Under the pieces are notes generated by a model. The model saw nothing but the letters and a program-made list of their open reading frames with translations, did not search any database and had not been told where the DNA came from. This document shows positions 48,142 to 62,444 of a stretch of DNA of 64,000 nucleotides, piece after piece. Location: the NCBI GenBank assembly GCA_022819855.1, contig JAJEGN010000012.1, forward strand, positions 198,746 through 262,745, in the 5' to 3' direction. Position 1 is the stretch's first letter. Each line of letters starts with the position of its first letter. The position numbers and the translations under genes were made by a program. The stretch comes from Gammaproteobacteria bacterium. Lineage in GTDB: Bacteria; Pseudomonadota; Gammaproteobacteria; Steroidobacterales; Rariloculaceae.

Positions 48142-48642
48142 CTATTCGAGCCCGTCAAGCACTTCGTCGACCGCCGCCGGAGTCAGGTTCTCGTGGTAGC
48201 GGTGATCGACCATCATCATCGGCGCACCGCAGCACGCGGCAAGACATTCCTCCTCCTGCTTGAGATAGAACTTCCCGTCGGGCGTCGATTCGCCCGTCCG
48301 GATGCCGAGCCTGTTCTCGATGTGCGCGACGATGTCGTCGGCGCCGCGCAGCATGCACGAGATGTTCGTGCACACGGAAATGCTGTGCCGACCGACCGGC
48401 TTCGTCTCGAACATCGAGTAGAACGTCGCGACCTCGTAGACCTGGATCGGCGGCATCTCGAGATAGTCGGCCACGGCGTTCATGAGAGCAGGCGTCAGGT
48501 AACCGCCCGTCTCGTGCTGCACGGCGTGCAGGGCCGCGAGCACCGCCGAGCGTTGCTGACCCTCGGGAAACTTCTCGATCCAGCGGTCGATTTCCGCGCA
48601 CACATGATCGGACAGGGCGACGGTTCCTGCTTGCGCGCTCAT
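48142..48642 (-). CDS. nuoE: NADH-quinone oxidoreductase subunit E
   Basis: [2Fe-2S] thioredoxin-like subunit, 166 aa. Cluster cysteines are in CTNISCMLRG and CLAACCGAPMMMV. The ATG at 48642 overlaps the stop of a 20-codon reading frame upstream by ATGA. It is therefore likely to be translated by re-initiation from that frame. Confidence 0.95.
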   Translation of the reverse strand: MSAQAGTVALSDHVCAEIDRWIEKFPEGQQRSAVLAALHAVQHETGGYLTPALMNAVADYLEMPPIQVYEVATFYSMFETKPVGRHSISVCTNISCMLRGADDIVAHIENRLGIRTGESTPDGKFYLKQEEECLAACCGAPMMMVDHRYHENLTPAAVDEVLDGLE

Positions 48643-48701
48643 CGGCGGAATACCGTGCTTACCTGTCTTGCCAAGACTGCCGTGTCGCCTGCCGCACTCA
48701 T
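48639..48701 (-). CDS. Putative 20-codon micro-ORF between nuoD and nuoE
   Basis: An ATG at 48701 opens a 20-codon frame ([13 protein letters not shown] and on) whose TGA overlaps the nuoE ATG (ATGA). Its own start overlaps the stop of the next micro-ORF upstream in the same way. Its first residues resemble the nuoE start (MSAQAGTVAL), so it may be a decayed duplicate of that start. It could act only as a translational bridge. No family is known. Confidence 0.35.
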   Translation of the reverse strand: MSAAGDTAVLARQVSTVFRR

Positions 48702-48775
48702 CGCTCGCTCCCACGGACGCCGCCGAACCGGGCCGCGACCGCGTTGACGATGCCGGTTTGCGTTGCTGCGCTCAT
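48698..48775 (-). CDS. Putative 25-codon micro-ORF directly after nuoD
   Basis: An ATG at 48775 overlaps the nuoD stop (ATGA) and opens a 25-codon frame ([17 protein letters not shown] and on), mostly with G or C at third positions. It ends in an ATGA overlap with the next micro-ORF. The chain nuoD, this frame, the 20-codon frame and nuoE is fully coupled. It may be a bridge, a leader relic or a small peptide gene. Confidence 0.35.
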   Translation of the reverse strand: MSAATQTGIVNAVAARFGGVRGSER

Positions 48776-50025
48776 CGGTCGATCTCGCCGAAGACGATGT
48801 CCTGCGTGCCGATGACCGCGACGACATCGGCCAGCATGTGGCCCTGCACCATCTCATTCATCGACGCGATGTGTGCGAACCCCGGCGCACGCACCTTGAG
48901 ACGATACGGCTTGTTCGAGCCGTCCGAGACCATGTAGACGCCGAATTCGCCCTTCGGATGCTCGACCGCCGCATAGGCCTCGCCTTCCGGAACGCAGTAG
49001 CCCTCGGTGAAGAGCTTGAAGTGATGGATCAACGATTCCATGTCGTCCTTCATCTCGATGCGTGTCGGCGGCGTGATCTTGCGATCCTCAAGCATCACGG
49101 AGCCGGGATTGTCCCTGAGCCAGGCCGCGCACTGCCGGATGATCTTCGCCGACTCGCGCATCTCCTCGATCCTGACGAGATAACGGTCGTAGCAGTCGCC
49201 GTTGACGCCGACCGGAATGTCGAAGTCGACCTGGTCGTAGACTTCGTACGGCTGCGTCTTGCGCAGGTCCCAGGCAACGCCCGAGCCGCGCAGCATGGGC
49301 CCGGAAAAGCCCAGTTGCATCGCCCGCTCGGGCGACACGACACCGATGTTGACGGTGCGCTGTTTCCAGATCCGGTTGTCGGTAAAAAGCGTCTCGTACT
49401 CGTCGACGCGCGCCGGGAAACGGTCGACAAATGCCTCGATGAAGTCGAGCAGCGAGCCTTCACGCGCCTCGTTGAGCCTTGCGAGTTCCTTCTCGCTGCG
49501 GCCGCTGAACTTCTGGTATTTCGGCATCCGCTCGGGCAGATCGCGGTAGACGCCGCCCGGCCGATAGTACGTCGCGTGCATGCGCGTACCCGAAACGGCC
49601 TCGTAAACGTCCATGAGATCCTCGCGCTCGCGGAAGCAATACAGGAACATCGTCATCGCGCCGATATCCAGTCCGTGCGTACCGAGCCACAGGAGGTGGT
49701 TCAGGATCCGCGTGATCTCGTCGAACATCACGCGGATGTACTGCGCGCGAACGGGCGCAGCGATGCCGAGCAGCTTCTCGATCGCGAGGACGTAGCCGTG
49801 CTCGTTGCACATCATCGAGACGTAGTCGAGCCGGTCCATGTAGCCGATCGACTGGTTGAACGGCTTGCTCTCGGCGAGCTTCTCGGTCGCCCGGTGCAGC
49901 AGCCCGACGTGCGGATCGGCCTTCTGGATGACCTCGCCGTCCATTTCGAGCACGAGGCGCAGCACGCCGTGAGCAGCCGGATGCTGCGGCCCGAAATTCA
50001 GCGTGAAGTTCTGAATCTCAGGCAT
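48772..50025 (-). CDS. nuoD: NADH-quinone oxidoreductase subunit D
   Basis: Quinone-site subunit of the peripheral arm, 417 aa, a separate gene and not fused to nuoC. Conserved [15 protein letters not shown] at the N-terminus, [20 protein letters not shown], and C-terminal DIVFGEIDR are intact. Its start overlaps the 3' end of nuoC by 8 bp. Confidence 0.96.
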   Translation of the reverse strand: MPEIQNFTLNFGPQHPAAHGVLRLVLEMDGEVIQKADPHVGLLHRATEKLAESKPFNQSIGYMDRLDYVSMMCNEHGYVLAIEKLLGIAAPVRAQYIRVMFDEITRILNHLLWLGTHGLDIGAMTMFLYCFREREDLMDVYEAVSGTRMHATYYRPGGVYRDLPERMPKYQKFSGRSEKELARLNEAREGSLLDFIEAFVDRFPARVDEYETLFTDNRIWKQRTVNIGVVSPERAMQLGFSGPMLRGSGVAWDLRKTQPYEVYDQVDFDIPVGVNGDCYDRYLVRIEEMRESAKIIRQCAAWLRDNPGSVMLEDRKITPPTRIEMKDDMESLIHHFKLFTEGYCVPEGEAYAAVEHPKGEFGVYMVSDGSNKPYRLKVRAPGFAHIASMNEMVQGHMLADVVAVIGTQDIVFGEIDR

Positions 50026-50752
50026 CGCCGCCGTCCTTGAGCCCGCTTTCGTAGCGCGCGTCGTCGCGAATGACCTTCGGGACGAGCGTGCGCGGCTCGA
50101 TGCTGACCGGCTCGTAGATCACCCTGCCCTTCTCGGGGTCGTAACGCATTTCGACGTTGCCGATCAGCGGAAAGTCCTTGCGGAACGGGTGGCCGATAAA
50201 CCCGTAGTCGGTCAGGATGCGCCTGAGATCGGGGTGGCCGCGAAACAGGATGCCGAAGAGGTCGAAGGCTTCCCGCTCGTACCAGTCTGCCGAAGCCCAG
50301 ATTCCGGTGACCGAATCGAGCATCGGTTGCTCGTCGTCCTCGCAGAAGACCTTGAGCCGCGCCCGGTGGTTGTGCGTGAGCGAGAGCAGGTGGTAGACGA
50401 CCGCAAAACGCGCCGGCGGCTCATACCGGGCGTTGGCGATGTCGAGCGGTTCCTCGCCATCATCGGGGGAAGCGATGACGCCCCGGCTGAAACCGGTTGC
50501 CGTGGCGCCGTCGGTGCGCCATTCGTCGCGTCCGTACTCCGAATAGTCGACACCGCAGAGATCCATCAGCATCTCGAAGCCGAGTTCCTCGGTGTCGCGC
50601 AGTTCCTCGCAGCACTCGAGCAGCGAAGCCGGCGCGACCTCGTAGCTCAGTTCTCCGGGACTGTCCGTCAGCCGGGTCAGGCGGCTCCCGAACCGGGATG
50701 CGATCGTCTCGGCCAGGCGCAGGTAACGTTCCGTCAGCTCAGTTGTTGCCAT
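50018..50752 (-). CDS. nuoC: NADH-quinone oxidoreductase subunit C
   Basis: 30-kDa-type subunit of complex I, 244 aa. The family signature [29 protein letters not shown] is intact in sequence (positions on the minus strand near 50200-50285). An insert at about 80-105 ([20 protein letters not shown]) is longer than in short NuoC proteins. The ATG at 50752 begins [11 protein letters not shown]. Confidence 0.94.
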   Translation of the reverse strand: MATTELTERYLRLAETIASRFGSRLTRLTDSPGELSYEVAPASLLECCEELRDTEELGFEMLMDLCGVDYSEYGRDEWRTDGATATGFSRGVIASPDDGEEPLDIANARYEPPARFAVVYHLLSLTHNHRARLKVFCEDDEQPMLDSVTGIWASADWYEREAFDLFGILFRGHPDLRRILTDYGFIGHPFRKDFPLIGNVEMRYDPEKGRVIYEPVSIEPRTLVPKVIRDDARYESGLKDGGDA

Positions 50753-50815
50753 TCGATCAATTGCTCGCGCGTTCCAGGCACGTGGTCCGCAATCCCAGCC
50801 GTCTGCAGCCTCAAT

Positions 50816-51316
50816 CTACCGGGCGATCGTGTGCGTGCGCCTGATCTTCTGCTGTAACTGGATGATGCCGAACAGCAGAGCCTCCGCCGTCGGCGGGCAA
50901 CCCGGAACGTAGACGTCGACCGGTACGATCCTGTCGCAGCCGCGCACGACCGAGTAGGAATAGTGGTAGTAGCCGCCGCCGTTGGCGCATGAACCCATCG
51001 AAATGACCCAGCGCGGCTCGGCCATCTGGTCGTAGACCTTCCTGAGCGCCGGCGCCATCTTGTTGACGAGCGTGCCGGCGACGATCATGACGTCGGATTG
51101 CCGCGGACTCGGCCGGAACATCACGCCGAAGCGGTCAAGGTCGTAGCGCGCGGCGCCGGCATGCATCATCTCGACCGCGCAGCAGGCGAGACCGAAGGTG
51201 ACGGGCCACAACGAACCCGTCCGCGCCCAGTTCATGAGGGCATCGACCTTCGTGACGACGAACCCGCGGTGCATGACCTCCGGTACGTCAAAGGGCGCTT
51301 CCTGGGTCAATCCCAT
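50816..51316 (-). CDS. nuoB: NADH-quinone oxidoreductase subunit B
   Basis: Subunit holding the last iron-sulfur cluster (N2) before quinone, 166 aa. Cysteines are in [30 protein letters not shown] and [14 protein letters not shown]. The ATG at 51316 overlaps the last codons of nuoA. A longer open frame upstream is a shadow of nuoA. Confidence 0.96.
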   Translation of the reverse strand: MGLTQEAPFDVPEVMHRGFVVTKVDALMNWARTGSLWPVTFGLACCAVEMMHAGAARYDLDRFGVMFRPSPRQSDVMIVAGTLVNKMAPALRKVYDQMAEPRWVISMGSCANGGGYYHYSYSVVRGCDRIVPVDVYVPGCPPTAEALLFGIIQLQQKIRRTHTIAR

Positions 51317-51663
51317 TCGAGCGCCCCCTTTCGCCATTCGTACACGAATCCGACGACGAGCACGGCCAGGAATATGCCCATGGCGATGAGCCCGAAGAGC
51401 CCGATGCGGTCGAGCGACACCGCCCAGGGGAAGAGGAACGCGATCTCGAGATCGAAGATGATGAAGAGGATCGCGACGAGGTAGTAGCGTACGTCGAAGC
51501 GCATGCGCGAGTCTTCGAAAGCTTCGAAACCGCACTCGTACGGAGACAGTTTCCGTGAGTCCTTCGAGCCTCGGCCGAGCGCCAGACCCAACGCCAGCAG
51601 CACCGCGCCCAGCCCCGCCGCGACAAGCAGGAAAATCAGCACGGGTGCGTAGTTCGCGAGCAT
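51307..51663 (-). CDS. nuoA: NADH-quinone oxidoreductase subunit A
   Basis: First gene of the nuo operon: a three-helix membrane subunit of 118 aa with [20 protein letters not shown], the conserved quinone-loop segment. GGTGAGAG precedes the ATG. A candidate extended -10 promoter lies about 30 bp upstream. Confidence 0.96.
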   Translation of the reverse strand: MLANYAPVLIFLLVAAGLGAVLLALGLALGRGSKDSRKLSPYECGFEAFEDSRMRFDVRYYLVAILFIIFDLEIAFLFPWAVSLDRIGLFGLIAMGIFLAVLVVGFVYEWRKGALEWD

Positions 51664-51690
51664 CTCTCACCAGCCGATCGGTCGGCGCGC

Positions 51691-51699
51691 ATTGTACCA
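51691..51699 (-). promoter_or_regulatory. Candidate extended -10 promoter of the nuo operon
   Basis: TGGTACAAT on the minus strand is an extended -10 element (TGn plus TACAAT), placing +1 about 21 nt before the nuoA start codon. No -35 box fits at 17 bp. A CTGACC stands at 20 bp, so the extended element would carry the strength. It lies between tRNA-Leu and nuoA. Confidence 0.45.
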
Positions 51700-51739
51700 G
51701 TCTGCCCGCGAAAATGGGTCAGGCGATCGGCTATCGGAC

Positions 51740-51824
51740 TGGTGCGGATGGCCGGACTCGAACCGGCACGGCTTGCGCCACTGCCCCCTCAAGACAGCGT
51801 GTCTACCAATTCCACCACATCCGC
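51740..51824 (-). tRNA. tRNA-Leu (GAG)
   Basis: Class II tRNA of 85 nt with encoded CCA. Acceptor GCGGATG pairs with CATCCGC, the anticodon loop TTGAGGG is flanked by CTGTC/GGCAG, and a long variable arm follows. Location between secG and nuoA is conserved in Gammaproteobacteria. Confidence 0.95.
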
Positions 51825-51826
51825 AG

Positions 51827-52237
51827 TCAGTTATCGGCTGGCCCGGGGTCGAACTCGGGCAGTTCGGGAAGTTCCCCGCCATCGACGGGCAGCGCCCCAT
51901 CGTCCGCCGGGAGTGCGACATCCTCCGTGGCCGGATCGATCGCGGGCAGCGTTGCCGCAGGATCGTCGAAGACGGAACCCTCCAGCAGACTCTCCGGTTG
52001 TGTGGTCTGCGTGGAGAAGTACGCGAGCGCCAGGCTCGTCGCGAAGAACATCGCCGCAAGGACGGCAGTGGTACGCGAGAAGAAATTCGACGAACCGCGC
52101 GAACCGAACACCGTTCCCGACGCACCCGCGCCGAAGCCCGTGCCGGCATCGGCGCCCTTGCCCCGCTGCAGCAGGACGAGCACGATGATCAGCATGGCCA
52201 CTGCGAGGTGAGCCAACAATGTGACCGTGAGCAGCAT
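51827..52237 (-). CDS. secG: Protein-export membrane protein SecG
   Basis: Subunit of the SecYEG translocon, 136 aa. Two helices are present (LLAHLAVAMLIIVLVLLQRG and TAVLAAMFFATSLALAYF) with the conserved cytoplasmic loop GAGASGTVFGSRGSSNFFSR between them. The C-terminal ~55 residues are an acidic, proline-rich tail (such as ATEDVALPADDGALPVDGGE), longer than the usual 75-110 aa protein needs. Follows tpiA by 32 bp. Confidence 0.93.
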   Translation of the reverse strand: MLLTVTLLAHLAVAMLIIVLVLLQRGKGADAGTGFGAGASGTVFGSRGSSNFFSRTTAVLAAMFFATSLALAYFSTQTTQPESLLEGSVFDDPAATLPAIDPATEDVALPADDGALPVDGGELPELPEFDPGPADN

Positions 52238-52269
52238 TTCGTTGCGTTCCGCCTGATTCCCGCCCGGCG

Positions 52270-53028
52270 CTAGCCGGTTGCGGCGTGAAAAATGGTCAGA
52301 AACTCCGCAGCGTCGAGCGATGCGCCGCCAATGAGGCCGCCGTCGATGTCTTCCCTGGCGAACAGTTCCGCGGCGTTGGCGCCCTTGACGCTGCCGCCGT
52401 AGAGAATCCTCAAGCCGTCGGCGATTGTAGCATCTTGCACCGCGATCAGCGCCCGGATCAGCGCGTGTACTTCCTGCGCCTGATCGGGCGTTGCGGTCCG
52501 TCCGGTACCGATCGCCCAGACCGGTTCATAGGCAACTACGGCCTCGCCGAGAGCGTCGGCTCCAAGCGTGTCGAGCACGGCGCCGACCTGCCTCGTGACG
52601 ACCGCAGCCGTATGCCCCTCCTCGCGTTCGGCGAGCGTCTCGCCGACACACAGGATCGGCACGAGGCCCGCGGCCTGCACGGCGCGAAACTTCGCGACGA
52701 CCCCGTCGTCCGTTTCGCCGTACAGTGTCCGGCGCTCGGAGTGCCCGACTATGACATGGGTGCAGCCGACATCCGCGAGCATGGCGCCTGAGACTTCGCC
52801 CGTGTACGCACCGGGCTTCCCCTCGCGTGAAACGTCCTGCGCGCCGAGAGCGATCGGCGTCGATTCCAGCCACCGCGCGGCCGCGTCGAGATACACGAAC
52901 GGCGGACAGAGCAGCATTTCGGCATCGCCGCCCTCGCCGACTCCCGCCGCAAGCGCCATGACGAGATCCCGGCTCTCGCCGAACGCCCCGTTCATCTTCC
53001 AGTTCCCCGCGACGATCGAAGTACGCAT
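52270..53028 (-). CDS. tpiA: Triosephosphate isomerase
   Basis: Glycolytic enzyme interconverting dihydroxyacetone phosphate and glyceraldehyde-3-phosphate, 252 aa. Catalytic residues: Lys11 (AGNWKMNG), His96 (IVGHSERR) and Glu168 (AYEPVWAIGTG). Phosphate-loop motifs ILYGGSVKGAN and DGGLIGGASL are intact. The start MRTSIVAGNW is preferred, with an ATG four codons earlier also possible. Lies 17 bp after glmM. Confidence 0.95.
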   Translation of the reverse strand: MRTSIVAGNWKMNGAFGESRDLVMALAAGVGEGGDAEMLLCPPFVYLDAAARWLESTPIALGAQDVSREGKPGAYTGEVSGAMLADVGCTHVIVGHSERRTLYGETDDGVVAKFRAVQAAGLVPILCVGETLAEREEGHTAAVVTRQVGAVLDTLGADALGEAVVAYEPVWAIGTGRTATPDQAQEVHALIRALIAVQDATIADGLRILYGGSVKGANAAELFAREDIDGGLIGGASLDAAEFLTIFHAATG

Positions 53029-53045
53029 GCCAGCGCCCATGCCGA

Positions 53046-54380
53046 TCACCCGCAGGCCGCGCGTACCGAGTCGGCGAGACGCGACGCCAGTGCCCGGACA
53101 ACGGCCTGGTCCTCGCCTTCCACCATGACGCGGATCACGGGTTCGGTACCCGAAGCGCGCAGCACGACGCGGCCCTTCGCCCCGAGTTCCGATTCCGCCG
53201 CCTCGACCGCATCGGAGATCGCGGGCTTCGAACCGACCTCGACCGGTTCGCCGACCTCCACGTTCACGAGCGTCTGCGGCAACTGCGGCATTCCGGCAAC
53301 GAGTTCGCTGAGTTTGCGGCCCGTGCGGTGCATGATCGCAAGCACCTGCAGCGCCGTGATCAGCCCGTCGCCGGTATTGATCTTGTCCAGGCACAGGACA
53401 TGGCCCGAAGGCTCGCCGCCGAGGATTCCGCCGTATTCCTTGAGCGTCGCCCGCACGTTTCGGTCGCCGATCCGCGTGCGCAGGAACTCGATGCCCCTGG
53501 CGCCGAGCGCGCGCTCGAGGCCAAGGTTGCTCATGAGCGTCCCCACGACCGGTCCCTGCAAGCTGTTCGTTTCGTGGCGGTCACAAGCGAGAACGTAGAG
53601 CAGCTTGTCGCCGTCGACGAGATTGCCCTGCTCGTCGACCATGACGAGCCGGTCGCCGTCGCCGTCCAGCGCGACGCCCACATCGGCACGCACGCCCACG
53701 ACGTTGAGCGTGAGCAGGTCGGGCCGGGTCGAGCCGCAGCCGTCGTTGATGTTGAGGCCGTTCGGCGAACAGCCGACCGGGATCACCTCGGCGCCGAGGT
53801 CCGCAATGACTTGCGGAGCGACCTTGTAAGCTGCGCCATGCGACGCATCGACGACGATCTTGAGGCCGCTGAAGTCCATGCCGTCCGGAATCGTGGTCTT
53901 GCAGAACTTCGAGTATTCCTCGCGCGCGAAGGAGGCGATCGTGGCGCGCCCCAGCGACTTCGAATCGCCGGTTCGGGGAGGCTCGTCGAGTTCGCGCTCG
54001 ATCGCTTCCTCGAGATCCTCCGAGAGCTTCTCGCCCTCGACGTCGAAGAACTTGATGCCGTTGTCGTAGTAGGGGTTGTGCGAGGCACTGATCACGATGC
54101 CGAAGTCGGTGTCGGTGATGCTCGTCACGTACGCCACTGCAGGCGTCGGCAGTGGGCCCGTCAGCAGCACGTCGACGCCGGACGCGACGAAACCGGCCTC
54201 GAGCGCCGACTCGAACATGTAGCCGGACACGCGCGTGTCCTTGCCGATCATGACCTGACCGCCCTCGGGCGCCAGCACGCGTGCGGCAGCGCCCGCGAGG
54301 CGGAGCGCGAAGTCGACGGTCATCGGGCTCGTGCCGACACGGCCACGGATACCGTCCGTGCCGAAATAGCGCCTCGCCAT
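53046..54380 (-). CDS. glmM: Phosphoglucosamine mutase
   Basis: Converts glucosamine-6-phosphate to glucosamine-1-phosphate for peptidoglycan and LPS, 444 aa. Phosphoserine Ser100 lies in IVISASHNPYYDNG, the metal site in DGDGDRLVMVDEQG, and the sugar-binding loop in GGEPSGHV. The starting GTDGIRG motif is typical. In many relatives folP stands between ftsH and glmM; here it does not. Confidence 0.96.
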   Translation of the reverse strand: MARRYFGTDGIRGRVGTSPMTVDFALRLAGAAARVLAPEGGQVMIGKDTRVSGYMFESALEAGFVASGVDVLLTGPLPTPAVAYVTSITDTDFGIVISASHNPYYDNGIKFFDVEGEKLSEDLEEAIERELDEPPRTGDSKSLGRATIASFAREEYSKFCKTTIPDGMDFSGLKIVVDASHGAAYKVAPQVIADLGAEVIPVGCSPNGLNINDGCGSTRPDLLTLNVVGVRADVGVALDGDGDRLVMVDEQGNLVDGDKLLYVLACDRHETNSLQGPVVGTLMSNLGLERALGARGIEFLRTRIGDRNVRATLKEYGGILGGEPSGHVLCLDKINTGDGLITALQVLAIMHRTGRKLSELVAGMPQLPQTLVNVEVGEPVEVGSKPAISDAVEAAESELGAKGRVVLRASGTEPVIRVMVEGEDQAVVRALASRLADSVRAACG

Positions 54381-54434
54381 GAACGCCTACCTCGTATGCT
54401 GCCCTGGTTGCTGCGGCGGGATTGGGCTGGGGCT

Positions 54435-56363
54435 CTAGTGCTGGCTCGCCGGTCCGCCCAACGGCGTCGTGCGGGTGTCGTCGGCCTCGACAGGCTTGCC
54501 GGACTCGGGCGGCTCGTCCCAGTCCTCCGGCGGTTTGGGTTCGCGGCCTTCCATGACGTCCTTGATCTGCTCCTCGTTGATCGTCTCGTACTTCATCAGG
54601 GCATCGGCCATGAGGTGCAGTTTGGGTTCATTGGCCTTGAGAATTTCGCGGGCTTGCTTGTAGCAGTCGTCAACGAGTTCGCGCACTTCCTTGTCGATCA
54701 CGTGAGCGGTGCCGTCGGACACCTGCTTGTGCCGCGTGACGCTGCGCCCGAGAAAGATCTCGCCGTCGTCCTCGCTGTAGGTGAGCGGGCCGAGCCGGTC
54801 GGACAGGCCCCACTTCGTGACCATGTTGCGCGCGATCTCGGTCGCCCGCTCGATGTCGTTGGAAGCGCCGGTCGTCACGTAGGCCGGCCCGAAGATCAGC
54901 TCCTCGGCGATGCGGCCCCCGAAGAGGCTCTTCATCTGGCTCATGAGCCGCTGCTTGGAGTAGCTGTAGCGGTCTTGCTCGGGCAGGAACATCGTCACGC
55001 CGAGCGCCCGACCGCGCGGAATGATCGTGACCTTGTAGACCGGATCGTGATCGGGCACGAGCAGTCCGACGATCGCGTGGCCGGACTCGTGGTAAGCGGT
55101 GAGCCTGCGCTCGTCCTCGCTCATGACCATGGAACGGCGCTCCGTGCCCATCATGATCTTGTCCTTGGCCTTGTCGAACTCCTCCATCGTGACCGTGCGC
55201 TTGTTCGCGCGCGCGGCCAGCAACGCCGCCTCGTTGACGAGATTGGCGAGATCGGCGCCGGAGAATCCCGGCGTGCCGCGGGCGATGATCGACGGCCTGA
55301 CATCGTTGTCGATCGGCACCTTGCGCATGTGCACCTTGAGGATCTGTTCGCGGCCGCGAACGTCGGGCACCGGCACGACGACCTGCCGGTCGAAGCGTCC
55401 CGGGCGCAACAGCGCAGGATCCAGAACGTCGGGGCGGTTCGTCGCGGCGATGACGATGACGCCTTCGTTGCCCTCGAAACCGTCCATCTCGACGAGCAAC
55501 TGGTTGAGCGTCTGCTCGCGCTCGTCGTGGCCGCCGCCTAGCCCCGCGCCCCGATGCCGGCCGACGGCATCGATCTCATCGATGAAGATGATGCACGGCG
55601 CGTGCTTCTTGGCCTGGTCGAACATGTCGCGGACACGGGACGCGCCGACACCGACGAACATCTCGACGAAATCGGAACCGGAGATCGTGAAGAACGGCAC
55701 CTTGGCCTCGCCGGCGATCGCCCTCGCGAGCAGCGTCTTGCCGGTGCCCGGCGAACCGACCATGAGCACGCCCTTGGGAATCTTGCCGCCGAGCCGCTGG
55801 AACTTGCCCGGGTCCTTGAGGAAGTCGACGATTTCGACGACCTCCTCCTTGGCTTCCTCGACGCCCGCAACGTCGGCGAACGTCACGGTGACCTGGTCCT
55901 CACCGAGCAGCCGCGCCCGGCTCTTGCCGAAGGACATCGTGCCGCGCCCGCCGCCCGCGCCCTGGATCTGGCGCATGAAGTAGATCCAGATCGCGATGAA
56001 GAGCAGGATCGGGAACGACGAGATGAAGAGATCGAGGAAGAAGGAGCGCTCCCTGGGCGGCGTTGCCTCGATGAGGACGTTGTTGTCCTCGAGCGTGCCG
56101 ATGAGCGCGGTGTTGTCCGTCTCGGGATTGTAGGTCACGAACTCTTCGCCGTTGCGGCGGCCTGTGATCTGGCTCGTCTCGTTGTCGAACGCCACTTCCT
56201 CGACCGAGCCGTCCTCGACATAGCTCAGGAACGTCGAATAGGGGATCGGCTGCACGCGGTTGTCATTGGTTCCGAAACTCTGGAACACGGACAACAGCAC
56301 GATCGCGATGACGATCCAAAGGATGACGTTTTTTACCAAATCGCTCAAAGCCCTGCCTCGCAA
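54435..56363 (-). CDS. ftsH: ATP-dependent zinc metalloprotease FtsH
   Basis: Membrane AAA+ protease of 642 aa acting on membrane and short-lived proteins. There are two N-terminal transmembrane helices (about 13-28 and 113-130), Walker A GSPGTGKT (203-210), Walker [14 protein letters not shown] region [19 protein letters not shown], and zinc motif HESGH (425-429). The frame begins with TTG at 56363. A second TTG at 56348 ([11 protein letters not shown]) would match the common FtsH N-terminus. A perfect 16-bp palindrome lies just upstream of the start. Confidence 0.95.
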   Translation of the reverse strand: MRGRALSDLVKNVILWIVIAIVLLSVFQSFGTNDNRVQPIPYSTFLSYVEDGSVEEVAFDNETSQITGRRNGEEFVTYNPETDNTALIGTLEDNNVLIEATPPRERSFFLDLFISSFPILLFIAIWIYFMRQIQGAGGGRGTMSFGKSRARLLGEDQVTVTFADVAGVEEAKEEVVEIVDFLKDPGKFQRLGGKIPKGVLMVGSPGTGKTLLARAIAGEAKVPFFTISGSDFVEMFVGVGASRVRDMFDQAKKHAPCIIFIDEIDAVGRHRGAGLGGGHDEREQTLNQLLVEMDGFEGNEGVIVIAATNRPDVLDPALLRPGRFDRQVVVPVPDVRGREQILKVHMRKVPIDNDVRPSIIARGTPGFSGADLANLVNEAALLAARANKRTVTMEEFDKAKDKIMMGTERRSMVMSEDERRLTAYHESGHAIVGLLVPDHDPVYKVTIIPRGRALGVTMFLPEQDRYSYSKQRLMSQMKSLFGGRIAEELIFGPAYVTTGASNDIERATEIARNMVTKWGLSDRLGPLTYSEDDGEIFLGRSVTRHKQVSDGTAHVIDKEVRELVDDCYKQAREILKANEPKLHLMADALMKYETINEEQIKDVMEGREPKPPEDWDEPPESGKPVEADDTRTTPLGGPASQH

Positions 56364-56366
56364 GCG

Positions 56367-56382
56367 AGTTCCCGCGGGAACT
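56367..56382. promoter_or_regulatory. Perfect 16-bp palindrome in the ftsH leader
   Basis: AGTTCCCGCGGGAACT is a perfect palindrome between the rlmE stop and the ftsH start. It has no loop, so a protein-binding site is more natural than an RNA hairpin. It overlaps where the ftsH ribosome site should be. Confidence 0.5.
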
Positions 56383-56396
56383 ACGTTGTGACCCTA

Positions 56397-57020
56397 CTAC
56401 ATCCGATAGTCCCGTGCCAGCAAATAAATCTCGCGGCTTTGCGGCCTTGAAGCCTTCGGCTTGATCCGGCGGATCTTGCCGAACCGGCCTTCCACGTCGC
56501 CGACAAAAGCGTCGAAACCAACGCCCTGGAACAGCTTGACGAGAAAGCTGCCGCCGGCTCCCAGAACCTGTTCGGCGTATTCGAGTGCTGCCTCGGCGAG
56601 CGCCATGCTGCGCGGTTGATCGATCGCCCGACTACCACTCATATTGGGCGCCATGTCGGACATTACAAGGTCCGCCCGACGCTCGCCGAGAAGCGCCGCG
56701 AGTTCCGCCACGGTTTCCGGTTTCGTGAAGTCGCCGCGGACGAAGCGGACGTCCGGAATCGGATCCATCGGCAGGAGATCGACGGCCAGAACGACGCCAC
56801 CGTCCCCGACGGTCCGTGCGGCGAACTGACTCCAGCTTCCGGGGCTCGCACCGAGGTCGATGCAGACCATGCCGCGCCGGAGTATCCGCTCTTTCGTCTG
56901 GATCTGCTCGAGCTTGAATACGGCGCGCGACCGGAAGCCGCGCCGAACCGCCTCGTCAACGTAGGGATCCCTGTCCTGGCGCACGCGCCATCGATTGCCG
57001 GACCCGCCGCGAGCAGTCAT
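56397..57020 (-). CDS. rlmE: 23S rRNA (uridine-2'-O)-methyltransferase RlmE
   Basis: SAM-dependent methyltransferase (FtsJ family), 207 aa, modifying 23S rRNA. Motif I is VCIDLGASPGSWSQ, motif IV is VMSDMAPNMSG, and FLVKLFQGVGF with the catalytic Lys follows. The N-terminus DPYVDEAVRRGFRSRAVFKL is typical. It precedes ftsH, the usual neighbour. Confidence 0.95.
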   Translation of the reverse strand: MTARGGSGNRWRVRQDRDPYVDEAVRRGFRSRAVFKLEQIQTKERILRRGMVCIDLGASPGSWSQFAARTVGDGGVVLAVDLLPMDPIPDVRFVRGDFTKPETVAELAALLGERRADLVMSDMAPNMSGSRAIDQPRSMALAEAALEYAEQVLGAGGSFLVKLFQGVGFDAFVGDVEGRFGKIRRIKPKASRPQSREIYLLARDYRM

Positions 57021-57132
57021 CGCACCTCAATCCTGCCGTAACCTGGTCGTTGCACAACACGCGAAACTTCGGGCAGGCCAGCCGAGCTAAAGCCCGAATC
57101 CCCGGCGCGAACAGCCGCGCAGGAGCTTTCGG

Positions 57133-57605
57133 TCAGATGTACTCCACCTCGGCGATCTCGTAGCTGCGCCGCCCGCCGGGCGTCGTCACCTCCACGGTGT
57201 CGCCCTCCTCCCGAGCCACCAGCGCCCGGGCGAGCGGCGAACTGATCGACAGGAGGCCGTTTCTGATGTCGGCCTCGTCTTCGCCGACGATCCGGTAGCA
57301 GACTTCGCTGTCGTCATCGAGCGCGACGAGATGGACGGTTGAACCGAAAACGACCCGGCCGTTCTGCGCCAACTGGGTGACATCGACGATTTGCGCGTTC
57401 GACAGCTTCCCCTCGATGTCGCGTACCCGCGCCTCGACGAGGCCCTGCTGCTCCTTGGCGGCATGGTATTCGGCGTTCTCGCGCAGATCGCCGTGCGCCC
57501 GGGCCGCGGCGATGGCTTCGACGATCCGCGGGCGCTCCTTCGACTTGAGGCGTTTGAGCTCCGACCGAAGCTGTTCGGCGCCGCGCACGGTCAGGGGGAC
57601 CTTGC

Positions 57606-57609
<4 letters not shown>
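57133..57609 (-). CDS. greA: Transcription elongation factor GreA
   Basis: Factor that rescues backtracked RNA polymerase by stimulating transcript cleavage, 158 aa. The N-terminal coiled coil includes [30 protein letters not shown] with the tip acidic residues. The C-terminal domain has [16 protein letters not shown]. Its ATG overlaps the carB stop (ATGA). Confidence 0.96.
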
Positions 57610-60830
<3,221 letters not shown>

Positions 60831-60932
60831 GCCGTCACCCGTCCCCTGGGATTCGCGTTTCAGCCAGCGATGGATTGCGCCGCGCGAACCGTGGATGTCG
60901 TCCTTCAGCCATCGCCCCTTACCGTCCCCAAA

Positions 60933-62162
<1,230 letters not shown>

Positions 62163-62269
62163 CCTGAGCTCCTGGGACTCCTGAACCAAGTGCCTCGCAC
62201 GAACCGGGCGGCGGTCTGCGAGGCGGGCAACCTGCCGAGCAACTTTCGACGTGGGAAGCTCAGGACGCA

Positions 62270-62275
62270 ATTGTA
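62270..62275 (-). promoter_or_regulatory. Candidate -10 box of carAB
   Basis: TACAAT on the minus strand lies about 110 bp upstream of the carA start. The -35 region is a poor match. It sits in the 282-bp carA-dapB spacer, the longest gap in this block, where pyrimidine or arginine control of carAB would be expected. Confidence 0.3.
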
Positions 62276-62336
62276 GCCGCTAAGCCCGGAAAATGGGACA
62301 CGAACGAACGTCTTTTTTGGCACGAAACCGCGATGC

Positions 62337-62353
62337 TGTCCCGGGACGGGACA
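62337..62353 (-). terminator. Hairpin between dapB and carA
   Basis: TGTCCCG and CGGGACA form a perfect 7-bp stem with a 3-base loop about 92 bp downstream of dapB. On the minus strand it is followed after about 20 bp by GCCAAAAAAG and no T-run. It could be a weak terminator of dapB or part of the carAB leader. Confidence 0.35.
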
Positions 62354-62444
62354 CAAGACACCTGCCTGCCATCAGCGGACCGGTTGTGCTGTCGCGATGG
62401 CCGCGCCGGGTCCGGGTGCGACGCGGGACTCGTACCGGGGACCG

